From NCBI RefSeq assembly GCF_003231305.1, contig NZ_QKVM01000023.1, positions 22,628 through 86,627 of the forward strand: DNA of 64,000 bases, written 5' to 3'. Below are positions 17,426 to 26,700 of this stretch, in pieces. The DNA is from Pseudomonas sichuanensis. Lineage in GTDB: Bacteria > Pseudomonadota > Gammaproteobacteria > Pseudomonadales > Pseudomonadaceae. Both the position numbers and the translations under genes were made by a program. How positions within the stretch are numbered: the stretch's first letter is position 1; the number at the start of each line of letters is the position of its first letter. Under the pieces are notes generated by a model. That model worked only from the letters and a program-made list of their open reading frames with translations, did not search any database and was not told the DNA's origin.

Positions 17426-17994
17426 CAGGCGTGCCCCGCCTGGCTGGTGAGCAGGCTCAGGTTGATGCCGAGGCTGGCGGCGGCCGCGCCGAGGCGCTGT
17501 TCGCTGTCCATGCCGAACAGGATCGCGGGGTCGAACGGGCAGTTGAGCCAGGCGTTGTCGGCCAGCTCCGCTTCCAACTGGCCGGCTTCCCAGCCGGCAT
17601 AGCCGAGGGTGATCAGGCTCTTTTTCGGGCCCACGCCGGCGGCGATGGCCAGCAGCACGTCCTGGGAGGTGGTCAGCGACAGGCCTTCCAGGGCCACGGT
17701 GGCCTGGAAGCTGCACTCGTCGCTGTGCAGCACGAAACCACGGTCGGTCTGCACCGGGCCGCCCAGGTAGATGGGCACCTGCAGCGTGCTGGCCGGGGGC
17801 GTTTCGTCGGGGCGCAACTGTTCGAGAATGTCGCCCAGGTTCAGCTCCTGCGGGCGGTTGACCACCAGCCCCATGGCGCCGTTGGCGTTGTGCTCGACGA
17901 TGTAGGTAAGGGTGTGGGCAAAGTTCGGGTCGGCCATGTGCGGCATGGCGATCAGGAACTGGTGCTTGAGGTAGCTGGGGGCGAAGGTTTTCAT
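17425..17994 (-). CDS. yqgE: UPF0301 family protein YqgE/AlgH
   Basis: A 189-residue member of the YqgE/AlgH family, whose biochemical role is unresolved; it was once linked to alginate control in P. aeruginosa. Typical motifs are KHQFLIAMPHMADPNFAHT, YIVEHNANGAMGLVVNRP, and GYAGWEAGQLEAELADNAW. The start MKTFAPSYLKHQ gives the family length; the open frame upstream runs into a REP pair and is not coding. It lies between tonB and ruvX on the same strand. Confidence 0.93.
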   Translation of the reverse strand: MKTFAPSYLKHQFLIAMPHMADPNFAHTLTYIVEHNANGAMGLVVNRPQELNLGDILEQLRPDETPPASTLQVPIYLGGPVQTDRGFVLHSDECSFQATVALEGLSLTTSQDVLLAIAAGVGPKKSLITLGYAGWEAGQLEAELADNAWLNCPFDPAILFGMDSEQRLGAAAASLGINLSLLTSQAGHA

Positions 17995-18076
17995 GAGCGC
18001 TAGTGTGGCGCCAGGTGGCGGGGCTGGCAAGGTGCTCGACGAGGCATGCCGGAGTACCTGTGGGAGATCACCCAGC

Positions 18077-18166
18077 CCTGTGGGAGCGGGTTTACCCGCG
18101 AAGCAGGCAGCGCGGTGTATGGCACCGGCTTCGCCGGTGTTCGCGGGTAAACCCGCTCCCACAGGG
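18077..18166. repeat. REP pair, GCGGGT-ta-ACCCGC class, between tonB and yqgE
   Basis: Inverted units (18077-18101 and 18142-18166) with stem GCGGGT/ACCCGC and flank TCCCACAG, around a small GCACCGGC/GCCGGTG hairpin in the spacer. Both copies are intact. Confidence 0.88.
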
Positions 18167-18183
18167 ATTTGGCAGGCTTGAAA

Positions 18184-19083
18184 TCAATTGCTCGACAGCC
18201 TGTCCCCGCGGGCAAACCGCCAGGTGCGGATGATCTCCAACCGATCAAACTCCGCCATGTCTCCGGTAAACGGCGCGAACGGCGCGGCCAGCCGCACGAT
18301 GCGCTGGGCCGCCTGGTCCAGTACCGGCTGGCCGGACGATTCCAGCACCAGCACTTCGTACAGCGAACCATCGCGGTTGATCGACACCATCAACCGCAGG
18401 CTGCCGTACAACTGCTGGCGTCGTGCTTCGTCGGGGTAGTTGAGGTTGCCGATGCGCTCGACCTTCTTGCGCCACTCTTCCTTGTACCAGGCGCCCTTGT
18501 CGCGCATGGTCGAGGCCGCATTCAGGCGATGGATGCGTGGGCGTTTGGCGTACAGCTGCTGTTCGTTGGACAGTTCGGCCTCAAGGCTGGCGATCTGGCT
18601 GGACAACTGCGAGCTGTCGAAGTCCGGCACCTTCGCCTCAGCCTTGGGCTGTGGCTTGCTTTCCTTCGGCTTGGGCTCGACTTTCTGCGGTTTCGGCGCC
18701 TGGGTGGCAACCACGGACTTCGACGGCGCGGGCGGCGACTCTACTTTCGCGGCCGGCGGCGGGGTGATCTTGTTGATCTTGCTGTCCTGGAACGGCGCCA
18801 CCTCGGTGGTCTTGGGTACCGCTTTCTTGTCCAGGGTGCCGCTGCCCTGCTGGTTTTCCTGGGCCTGGAAATCGGCCTTGTCGGGCGCCTTCTCGCTCTT
18901 GAAGGTGGCCAGGGTGATGTCCATGGTGTGGCGGATTTCAGCGGGTTTGATCACCGTGAAACCGACGCCCAGGATCAGCGCCAGGTGCACCAGCGCGGCC
19001 AGGAACAAGGTAAAGCCGAGCCGGTCCACCGGGCGAACGCGCGGTGGCAGCAGGTCAACGGGGATGTCGGCGGGGAGCGTCAT
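18184..19083 (-). CDS. tonB: Energy transducer TonB-family protein
   Basis: A 299-residue TonB-like protein. Residues about 22-45 form a single membrane helix after a short cytoplasmic start (GFTLFLAALVHLALILGVG), followed by a long periplasmic spacer rich in Pro and Lys (EPKPKESKPQPKAEAKV) and a C-terminal TonB domain (NLNYPDEARRQQLYGSLRLMV) that would contact outer-membrane receptors. A charged coiled-coil-like part (ASLEAELSNEQQLYAKR) precedes the domain. No exbB-exbD is adjacent, so it would rely on a complex encoded elsewhere. Its location after gshB is conserved in pseudomonads; pseudomonads have several TonB proteins and this may not be the main siderophore one. Confidence 0.85.
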   Translation of the reverse strand: MTLPADIPVDLLPPRVRPVDRLGFTLFLAALVHLALILGVGFTVIKPAEIRHTMDITLATFKSEKAPDKADFQAQENQQGSGTLDKKAVPKTTEVAPFQDSKINKITPPPAAKVESPPAPSKSVVATQAPKPQKVEPKPKESKPQPKAEAKVPDFDSSQLSSQIASLEAELSNEQQLYAKRPRIHRLNAASTMRDKGAWYKEEWRKKVERIGNLNYPDEARRQQLYGSLRLMVSINRDGSLYEVLVLESSGQPVLDQAAQRIVRLAAPFAPFTGDMAEFDRLEIIRTWRFARGDRLSSN

Positions 19084-19185
19084 CGGGTATCCAGCAACCG
19101 CTAGGCAAACCCTAAGCGGGGTAGCAGCTCAGTCGAAAAGGACCGGCATCATACCCCACTGGGCGGTGTTGCCACCTGTCCTCGG

Positions 19186-20139
19186 TCAGCGCGCTTGCAG
19201 CTTGCGATCAATGGCATCCATCAGCTTGCCGCCGATATTGGTGTTGAAGGCGGCGTCGATCTCGCGGATGCAGGTCGGGCTGGTCACGTTGATTTCGGTG
19301 AGGTGCTCGCCGATCACGTCCAGGCCGACGAACAGCAGGCCCTTTTCGCGCAGCGTTGGGCCAACCTGCGCGGCGATCCAGCGGTCGCGGTCGCTCAGCG
19401 GGCGGGCTTCGCCACGGCCACCGGCGGCCAGGTTGCCGCGGGTCTCGCCGCTGGCCGGGATGCGCGCCAGGCAGTAGTCCACCGGCTCGCCGTCGATCAT
19501 CAGGATGCGCTTGTCGCCGTCCTTGATCGCCGGCAGGTAGGCCTGGGCCATGATCTGCTGGGCGCCCAGGGCGGTCAGGGTTTCGAGGATCACCGACAGG
19601 TTGGGGTCGCCGACCCGGTGGCGAAAGATCGAAGTGCCGCCCATGCCGTCCAGCGGCTTGAGGATCACGTCGCCGTGCTTGGCGGCGAACTCACGGATGA
19701 TGTCCGGGCGGCGGCTGACCAGGGTCGGCGGCGTGCACTGCGGGAACAGTGTGGCGAACAGCTTCTCGTTGCAGTCGCGCAGGCTCTGCGGGCGGTTGAC
19801 CACCAGCACGCCGTCGGCCTCGGCCTGCTCCAGCAGGTAGGTGCTGTAGACGAACTCCATGTCGAACGGCGGGTCCTTGCGCATCAGAATCACGTCCAGC
19901 TCGCTGAGCAGGCTGTCCTGCTCGTCGCCCAGCTCGAACCAGCGCGCCGGGTCGGCGAACACCTTCAATGGGCGCATCCGCGCGCGGGCCTTGCCTTCGC
20001 CCTGATACAGGTCGCGCTGTTCCATGTAGAACAGGCTCCAGCCACGTTCCTGGGCGGCCAGCAGCATGGCCAGCGAGCTGTCCTTTTTATAGGAGATGGA
20101 CGCGATAGGGTCCATGACAATCCCGAGGCGAATGCTCAT
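19186..20139 (-). CDS. gshB: Glutathione synthetase
   Basis: GshB joins gamma-glutamylcysteine and glycine with ATP, the last step of glutathione synthesis. The 317-residue protein has the N-terminal domain (MSIRLGIVMDPIASI), then the ATP-grasp domain with the glycine-rich loop PLDGMGGTSIFRH and the metal-binding FVGLDVIGEHLTEINVTSP. The start chosen gives the usual length; the open frame continues upstream without coding character. It is the first gene of a minus-strand run gshB-tonB-yqgE-ruvX-pyrRBC' and is divergent from pilG across 183 bp. Confidence 0.97.
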   Translation of the reverse strand: MSIRLGIVMDPIASISYKKDSSLAMLLAAQERGWSLFYMEQRDLYQGEGKARARMRPLKVFADPARWFELGDEQDSLLSELDVILMRKDPPFDMEFVYSTYLLEQAEADGVLVVNRPQSLRDCNEKLFATLFPQCTPPTLVSRRPDIIREFAAKHGDVILKPLDGMGGTSIFRHRVGDPNLSVILETLTALGAQQIMAQAYLPAIKDGDKRILMIDGEPVDYCLARIPASGETRGNLAAGGRGEARPLSDRDRWIAAQVGPTLREKGLLFVGLDVIGEHLTEINVTSPTCIREIDAAFNTNIGGKLMDAIDRKLQAR

Positions 20140-20322
20140 GGGGTAATTCCTCTTGGCGGCGGGTGGCCGCGATGGCACGAAAAAGTGGCTCAGGGTGGCG
20201 CCGGGCGCGCGCCCGGTCAAGGGGGCGGGCAGATGGAATGGCCCTGCGGAGTGTGCTAAAAAGGCCTGGCACGTGGCCTGCACGGCCCTTCGGCGAATTC
20301 GCGACCAGGCAGAAGCGCAACT

Positions 20323-20724
20323 ATGGAACAACCCCTGAAGGTGATGGTGATCGACGATTCGCGCACGATCCGCCGCACTGCCCAGATGTTGCTCGGCGAG
20401 GCGGGCTGCGAGGTGATCACCGCCAGCGATGGCTTCGATGCCCTCGCCAAGATCATCGACCACAAGCCGCGGATCATCTTCGTCGATGTGCTGATGCCAC
20501 GCCTGGACGGCTACCAGACCTGCGCGCTGATCAAACACAACAGCGCCTACAAGGACACCCCGGTGATCCTGCTTTCTTCGCGCGACGGCCTGTTCGACAA
20601 GGCCCGCGGCCGGGTGGTCGGCTCCGACCAGTTCCTGACCAAACCTTTCAGCAAGGAAGAACTGCTCGACGCAATCCGCGCCCATGTGCCCGGTTTCGCC
20701 GCGCAGGACCCAATCGCACCCTGA
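20323..20724 (+). CDS. pilG: Twitching motility response regulator PilG
   Basis: A 133-residue single-domain receiver of the Chp chemosensory system, which in P. aeruginosa controls type IV pilus extension and cAMP levels. The acidic pair DD (11-12), the phosphoacceptor Asp55 (FVDVLMPRLDG), the SS at the Thr/Ser switch and the Lys of FLTKPF are all present. It is the first gene of pilG-pilH-pilI-pilJ-chpA-cheW-like. Divergent from gshB, so its promoter lies within 20140-20322. Confidence 0.95.
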   Translation: MEQPLKVMVIDDSRTIRRTAQMLLGEAGCEVITASDGFDALAKIIDHKPRIIFVDVLMPRLDGYQTCALIKHNSAYKDTPVILLSSRDGLFDKARGRVVGSDQFLTKPFSKEELLDAIRAHVPGFAAQDPIAP

Positions 20725-20773
20725 CGCCGCCCCAGCCAAAGGCGGCGTCTCACGTTCCTCATGGGGAAACAGC

Positions 20774-21139
20774 ATGGCCCGAGTTCTGATTGTCGACGAT
20801 TCGCCGACCGAGATGTACCGCTTGACCGAGTGGCTGGAAAAACACGGCCACCAGGTGCTCAAGGCCAGCAACGGCGCCGACGGCGTGGCCCTGGCCCGTC
20901 AGGAGAAGCCCGATGCGGTGCTGATGGACATCGTCATGCCCGGCATGAACGGTTTCCAGGCCACCCGCCAGCTGAGCAAGGACCCGGAAACCAGCGCCAT
21001 CCCGGTGATCGTGGTCACCACCAAGGACCAGGAAACCGATCGCATCTGGGCCACGCGCCAGGGCGCCCGCGACTTTCTGACCAAACCCGTGGAAGAAGAC
21101 GCGCTGATCGCCAAGCTGGTCGAGGTGCTCGGCGCTTGA
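20774..21139 (+). CDS. pilH: Twitching motility response regulator PilH
   Basis: A 121-residue stand-alone receiver (CheY-like). It keeps the acidic pair in IVDDSPTEMYRL, phosphoacceptor Asp52 (LMDIVMPGMNG), switch Thr (VVTTKDQ) and Lys in FLTKPVEEDAL. In P. aeruginosa PilH counteracts PilG as a phosphate sink. The start MARVLIVDDS follows a weak Shine-Dalgarno sequence. Its stop codon overlaps the TTG start of pilI. Confidence 0.95.
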   Translation: MARVLIVDDSPTEMYRLTEWLEKHGHQVLKASNGADGVALARQEKPDAVLMDIVMPGMNGFQATRQLSKDPETSAIPVIVVTTKDQETDRIWATRQGARDFLTKPVEEDALIAKLVEVLGA

Positions 21140-21690
21140 CCACTCGCCCTCAGGGCGCGGCACTGACCGCCTTCGAGCTGCTGCTGGACATCGACCGGCG
21201 TTGCCGCCTGCTGGTGGCCGACCAGCCGCCCCAGGACACCCGTCTGCAGCAGTGGAGCGGCATCGGCTTTCGCATTGCCGGGCAATGGTTCGTCGCGCCT
21301 ATGGGTGAGATTGCCGAAGTGCTGCGTGAGCCGCGCAGCAGCCGGGTGCCGGGGGTACAGCCCTGGGTGCGCGGGGTGGCCAACCTGCGCGGGCGGCTGT
21401 TGCCGGTGATGGACCTGAGCGCGTTCTTCGGCCTTGGCCCTGCCGCGGCGGGCAAGCAGCGGCGGGTGCTGGTGCTGGACCACGAAGAGCTGTTCGCCGG
21501 GCTGCTGGTGGACGAGGTGGTGGGCCTGCAGCACTTCGCCCTGAGCAGCCTCGAACTGTCGCCGCCGCAGCCTTTGATCCGCGCCGCCGCACCCTTCGTG
21601 CAGGGGCATTTCCCCCGTGAGCGCAACTGGGCGATCTTCAGCCCGTTCGCCCTGGCCCAGGCACCGGGCTTTCTCGATGTGGCGTTGTAG
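21136..21690 (+). CDS. pilI: CheW-like coupling protein PilI (TTG start)
   Basis: A 184-residue CheW-domain adaptor that would couple the PilJ receptor to the ChpA kinase. The domain covers about residues 45-180 (GIGFRIAGQWFVAPMGEIAEVL, given in part as FRIAGQWFVAPMGEIAEVL; NLRGRLLPVMDLSAFFGL; LVDEVVGLQHF). No ATG precedes the conserved N terminus; the best start is TTG at 21136, which overlaps the pilH TGA stop as TTGA and points to translational coupling. Confidence 0.9.
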   Translation: MTTRPQGAALTAFELLLDIDRRCRLLVADQPPQDTRLQQWSGIGFRIAGQWFVAPMGEIAEVLREPRSSRVPGVQPWVRGVANLRGRLLPVMDLSAFFGLGPAAAGKQRRVLVLDHEELFAGLLVDEVVGLQHFALSSLELSPPQPLIRAAAPFVQGHFPRERNWAIFSPFALAQAPGFLDVAL

Positions 21691-21702
21691 AGGACTTTCG
21701 AC

Positions 21703-23763
21703 GTGAACAAGCCTGGCCCCTCCGTTTCCCCCGCCGCCGTGGCCCAGCGCCCGCGCAGCAGCGCGCAGATCACCGTGCTGTTCGTGGTGCTGATCCTGTC
21801 GATCGTGCTGCTGTTCGCCAACTTCGCCTACCTCAACACCCAGGCCAACCACGACAAGCAATACATCGGCCACGCCGGCGAGCTGCGCGTGCTGTCCCAG
21901 CGCATCGCCAAGAACGCCACCGAGGCGGCAGCCGGCAAGGCCCTGGCATTCCGATTGCTCAGTGATGCGCGCAACGATTTCGAGCGGCGCTGGAGCTACC
22001 TGCGCGAGGGCGACAAGGCCACCGGCCTGCCCGCCGCCCCGGCCACCGTGCGCGACGAAATGGACGCGGTGCGCCAGGACTGGGAAAACCTGCGCAAGAA
22101 CACCGACACCATCCTGGCCAGCGAACAGACCGTGCTGTCGCTGCACCAGGTGGCGGCCACCCTGGCCGAGACCGTGCCGCAGTTGCAGGTCGAGTACGAA
22201 AAGGTGGTGGAGATCCTGCTGCAAAGCGGTGCCCCGGCCAGCCAGGTGGCGGTGGCCCAGCGCCAGCTGTTGCTGGCCGAGCGCATTCTTGGCTCGGTCA
22301 ATACCGTGCTGGCCGGCGACGACAGCTCGGTGCAGGCCGCCGACACCTTCGGCCGCGACGCCAGCCGTTTCGGCCAGGTGCTCGAAGGCATGCTCGCCGG
22401 CAACCCGGCGATCCAGGTGACCCGGGTCGAAGACGCCGATGCCCGCGCACGCCTGGCTGAAATCGCCGAGCTGTTCCAGTTCGTTGCCGGCTCGGTAGAC
22501 GAAATTCTCGAAACCTCGCCCGAGCTGTTCCGTGTGCGCGAAGCCGCCGGCAACATCTTCAGCCTCTCGCAAACCCTGCTCGACGAGGCCTCGCACCTGG
22601 CCAACGGCTTCGAAAACCTGGCCAGCGGGCGCACCCTCGACACCGTCGGCGGCTACGTGCTGGGCCTGCTGGCGCTGGCCTCGATCATCCTCATCGGCCT
22701 GGTGATGGTGCGCGCCACCCACCGCCAGCTGCGCGAAACCGCCGAGAAGAACGAACGCAACCAGCAGGCGATCATGCGCCTGCTCGACGAAATCGAAGAG
22801 CTGGCCGACGGCGACCTCACCGTCACGGTGGCGGTCACCGAGGACTTCACCGGCGCCATCGCCGACTCGATCAACTACTCGGTCGACCAGCTGCGCGACC
22901 TGGTCGCCACCATCAACCACAGCGCCGAGCAGGTCGCCGCCGCCGTGCAGGACACCCAGAACACCGCGCGCCAGTTGGCCAAGGCCTCCGAGCACCAGGC
23001 CGCGCAGATCAGCGAGGCCTCCGAGGCGGTGGGCGACATGGTCGAGTCGATCGACCGGGTATCGGCCCACGCCTACGAGTCGGCCAAGGTGGCCGAGCGT
23101 TCGGTCGCCATCGCCAACAAGGGCAACGAGGTGGTGCACAACACCATCAATGGCATGGACAACATCCGTGAGCAGATCCAGGACACCGCCAAGCGGATCA
23201 AGCGCCTGGGTGAGTCTTCCCAGGAAATCGGCGACATTGTCAGCCTGATCGACGACATTGCCGACCAGACCAACATCCTCGCCCTCAACGCGGCGATCCA
23301 GGCCTCGCTGGCCGGCGAGGCCGGGCGCGGCTTTGCCGTGGTCGCCGACGAAGTGCAGCGCCTGGCCGAACGTTCGTCGTCGGCCACCCGGCAGATCGAG
23401 GCGCTGGTGCGCACCATCCAGGCCGATACCAACGAGGCGGTGATTTCCATGGAGCAGACCACCGCCGAAGTGGTGCGCGGCGCGCGCCTGGCGCAGGACG
23501 CCGGGGTGGCGCTGGCCGAGATCGAAGGGGTATCGCAGACCCTGGCCGAGCTTATCCACAGCATCTCCGACGCTGCCCAGCTGCAAACTTCGTCCGCCGG
23601 GCAGATCTCCCACACCATGGCGGTGATCCAGCAGATCACCGCGCAGACCTCCGCCGGTTCCGGCGCCACCGCCGACAGCATCCGCCACCTGGCGCGCATG
23701 GCCAGTGAAATGCGCCGCTCGGTGTCGGGCTTCACCCTGCCGGCTGCGGCCGAGCGTCAGTGA
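21703..23763 (+). CDS. pilJ: Methyl-accepting chemotaxis receptor PilJ (GTG start)
   Basis: PilJ is the membrane receptor of the Chp system. The 686-residue protein has a first membrane helix (about 22-42, [20 protein letters not shown]), a large periplasmic PilJ-type domain (about 45-300), a second membrane helix (about 315-335), a HAMP-like segment, and a cytoplasmic signalling hairpin whose tip reads [19 protein letters not shown]. It starts with GTG 12 bases after pilI. Because no CheR (pilK) or CheB (chpB) gene follows, its adaptation by methylation would need enzymes from elsewhere or may be absent. Confidence 0.94.
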   Translation: MNKPGPSVSPAAVAQRPRSSAQITVLFVVLILSIVLLFANFAYLNTQANHDKQYIGHAGELRVLSQRIAKNATEAAAGKALAFRLLSDARNDFERRWSYLREGDKATGLPAAPATVRDEMDAVRQDWENLRKNTDTILASEQTVLSLHQVAATLAETVPQLQVEYEKVVEILLQSGAPASQVAVAQRQLLLAERILGSVNTVLAGDDSSVQAADTFGRDASRFGQVLEGMLAGNPAIQVTRVEDADARARLAEIAELFQFVAGSVDEILETSPELFRVREAAGNIFSLSQTLLDEASHLANGFENLASGRTLDTVGGYVLGLLALASIILIGLVMVRATHRQLRETAEKNERNQQAIMRLLDEIEELADGDLTVTVAVTEDFTGAIADSINYSVDQLRDLVATINHSAEQVAAAVQDTQNTARQLAKASEHQAAQISEASEAVGDMVESIDRVSAHAYESAKVAERSVAIANKGNEVVHNTINGMDNIREQIQDTAKRIKRLGESSQEIGDIVSLIDDIADQTNILALNAAIQASLAGEAGRGFAVVADEVQRLAERSSSATRQIEALVRTIQADTNEAVISMEQTTAEVVRGARLAQDAGVALAEIEGVSQTLAELIHSISDAAQLQTSSAGQISHTMAVIQQITAQTSAGSGATADSIRHLARMASEMRRSVSGFTLPAAAERQ

Positions 23764-23774
23764 TGGAGGCGCCC

Positions 23775-26700
23775 ATGACGTCGGTGGCGGTGAACAGCGA
23801 ACGGCACGACACGGTCGCCCTGGCCTGGACCAAGGCGCCCATCCTCGATTGCCTGGGCCAGGCGCGTCAGGCCCTGGAGCATTTCACCGGGGCGCCGGAC
23901 GACCTGTCGAACCTGACCTTCTTCGTCGACAACCTGCACCAGGTGCACGGTTGCCTGCGCATGCTCGAATTGCCCGGCGCCACGCGCCTGGCCGAAGAGC
24001 TGGAACTGCTCGGGCGGGCCATGGCCGAGGGCCAGGTCAGCCCCCGTGGCGAGTGCCTGGGCGCGCTGTTCCGGGGCCTGGAGCAACTGCCGCCGTACCT
24101 TGACCGGCTGCGCGGTGCGCGCCACGACCTGCCGCTGGTGGTAATGCCGCTGCTCAACCAGCTGCGCGCATGCCGGGGCGCCGAGCCGCTGGCCCAGGGC
24201 AGCCTCCTGGGTGAGCTCGGCCAGCGCCTGGCCGGTGCCGAAGACCTGGCCAACCTCGACCTGTCGCTGGGCAACTGGCGCGAGCACATGCAGGCCGGTG
24301 CCGGGCGCGATGCCCTGCGTTCGGTGGTGTCGGCCCTGTGCGACGACCTGATGCGCATCAAGGACCAGCTCGACCCCCTGGTCAGTGACGAGCGGCCGCC
24401 GCGCGCGCCGCTGCAAGCCTTGATCGCACCGCTGCGCCACGTGGCCGATACCCTGGCGGTGCTGGGCTTCCAGCAGCCGCGGCGGGTGATCATCGACCAG
24501 GTGCTGGCGTTGCAGGCCTTGGTGGAGCAGGACGACAGCGTGAATGAAGCGGTGCTGATGGATGTGGCCGGGGCGTTGCTGTATGTGGAAGCGACGCTCA
24601 ACGGCATGGTCGGCCCGCTGGAAGAAAGCCAGCCGGGCAGCCTGCCCGGCTCGGACCTTGCCGAGATCCGCCAGCTGGTACTGCACGAGTCGCTCAACGT
24701 CTTGCAGCAGGCCAAGGACCTGATTGGCGACTGCCTCGAGTCGGACTGGTCGCGCCAACGTCTGCAAGCCCTGCCGGGGCTGTTGCAGCAGGTGCGCGGC
24801 GCCCTGGCGATGCTGATGCTGCCGGCCGCCGCCGAGGTGTTCGCGGGGGCCGCCGGTTACGTGCAGGGCTGGCTGGTGCACCTGGAGGACGAGCCACTGC
24901 CCGATGAGCTGGCGCACCTGGCCGACGCGCTGTGCGCCGCCGAGGCATACCTCCAATGGCGCGTGGCCGACCCCTTGGCCGATGCGCAACCCTTCATCGA
25001 GATGGCCCGCGCCAGCCTGGCAGCACTGGGTGTGCAGTGCCAGGCGCTGGAGCCGTCGGCCAGCAGCGGCCGGGCCGTGGATGGCATCGATGACGAGCTG
25101 CGCGACGTATTCCTCGAAGAAGCCGGCGAGCTGCTGCCGGAAATCGAACGCCACTGGCTACGCTGGCGCGCTGACAACAGCCTGCGCGATGCGTTGATCG
25201 AAGTGCGGCGCGCCTTGCATACCCTCAAGGGCAGTGGGCGCATGGTCCATGCCGAGGCCGTGGCGGAGCTGGCATGGGGCGCCGAGCACCTGCTCAACCG
25301 GGTGCTGGAGGGGCGCATCGCGCTCAGCGCCGAGGGGCTGGTCGCGCTGCAGCAGGTGTTCGTGCGCCTGCCCGACTTGCTGGCCGATTTCGCCGCCAGC
25401 CAGTTGCCGGCCAGCGCCGAGATCGAGCAACTGGCCGCCCACCTGCATGCGCTGGCGCTCAACGACGCGGCGCCCGGCGCCAGCATCGACGGGCTCGACC
25501 CGCAACTGCTGGAGATCTTCCGTAACGAGGCCCAGGGCCATCTGACCGGCCTCGATGCCTTCCTGCACACGGCCAGCGCCGAAGGCACTCCGGTCAGCGA
25601 CGGCCTGCAGCGCGCGCTGCACACGCTCAAGGGCAGTGCGGCCATGGCCGGGGTGATGCCGGTGGCCGAGCTTGCCACCGCGCTCGACCGCCTGGTGCGT
25701 GAGTACAAGGGCCACGAACTGCCCCTGCTGCTGGTGGAAATCGAACTGCTGGAAGCGGCCAGGGCCTTGTTCCACCTGGGGCTGGCGCAACTGGGCAACA
25801 CGCCGCTGGCGCCGATCCCCGGTGCCGCCGGGCTGATCGAACAGGTCGGGCAGACCGTCGATGCACGCCTGGCGCAGCTGCACAGCGACCCCCACCAGGT
25901 GCGCCGCAGCCGTCGCGATCCGCAGTTGATCGCCGCTTTCCTGGCCGCCGGCATGGACACCCTGCTCGACGCCGAGGCGCAGCTGGCGCACTGGCAGCAA
26001 CAGCCGGCGCTGCGTCAGGCGCTGGACCCCTTGCTGGATGCCATGACCAGCCTCAGCCATGCCGCCCACCAGGCCGAGCTGTGGCAGGTGGATGAAATCT
26101 GCGAAGGCTTGCTCGACCTGTATGGCGCGGTGGAAGAGGGCAGCCTGGCGGCCACGCCGAGGTTCTTCGAAGTGGCCGGCCAGGCCCATGAAGTGCTGCT
26201 CGACATGCTCGACGAGATCGCCGCCGGGCAGGACCTGAACGCGCGCCCCGAGTGCCTGGCGGCCTTGCGCGGGCTGCTCGACGATGCGCTCGACCCGTCG
26301 GTGATGGGTGTGGTCGGCGCCGAGGGGGTGACGCCGTTGCCGGCGCCAGCCTTGGTCGAACTGTTCCTGGAGGAGACCGGGGATATCCTCGACAGCGCCA
26401 ACCAGGCCCTGCAACAGTGGCAAAGCGAGCCGGGCAACGTCTCGGTGCTGTCTTCGCTGCAGCATGATGCCCTAACCCTCAAGGGTGGGGCGCAGATGGC
26501 CGCGATCGGCGCGGTGGAAGTGCTCGCCCAGGAGCTGGCGCTGCTTTACGAAGGGCTGGTGGACCGCCGCCACGGGGCCAGCCCGGTACTGTTCGATTTG
26601 CTGCGGCGCAGCCATGCGGCACTGGCCGAAATGCTGCACAGCCTGCGCCAGGGCGAGGCGCCGGTCTCGGCAGTGACGCTGCTGGGCGAGCTGCGCGAGT

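Noticed and set aside
20899..23688. A 929-codon open frame on the minus strand opposite pilH-pilI-pilJ
   Set aside because: It runs antisense to well-supported chemosensory genes; long antisense frames are common at this GC content. Its composition is Gly/His/Gln/Arg-rich without domains.
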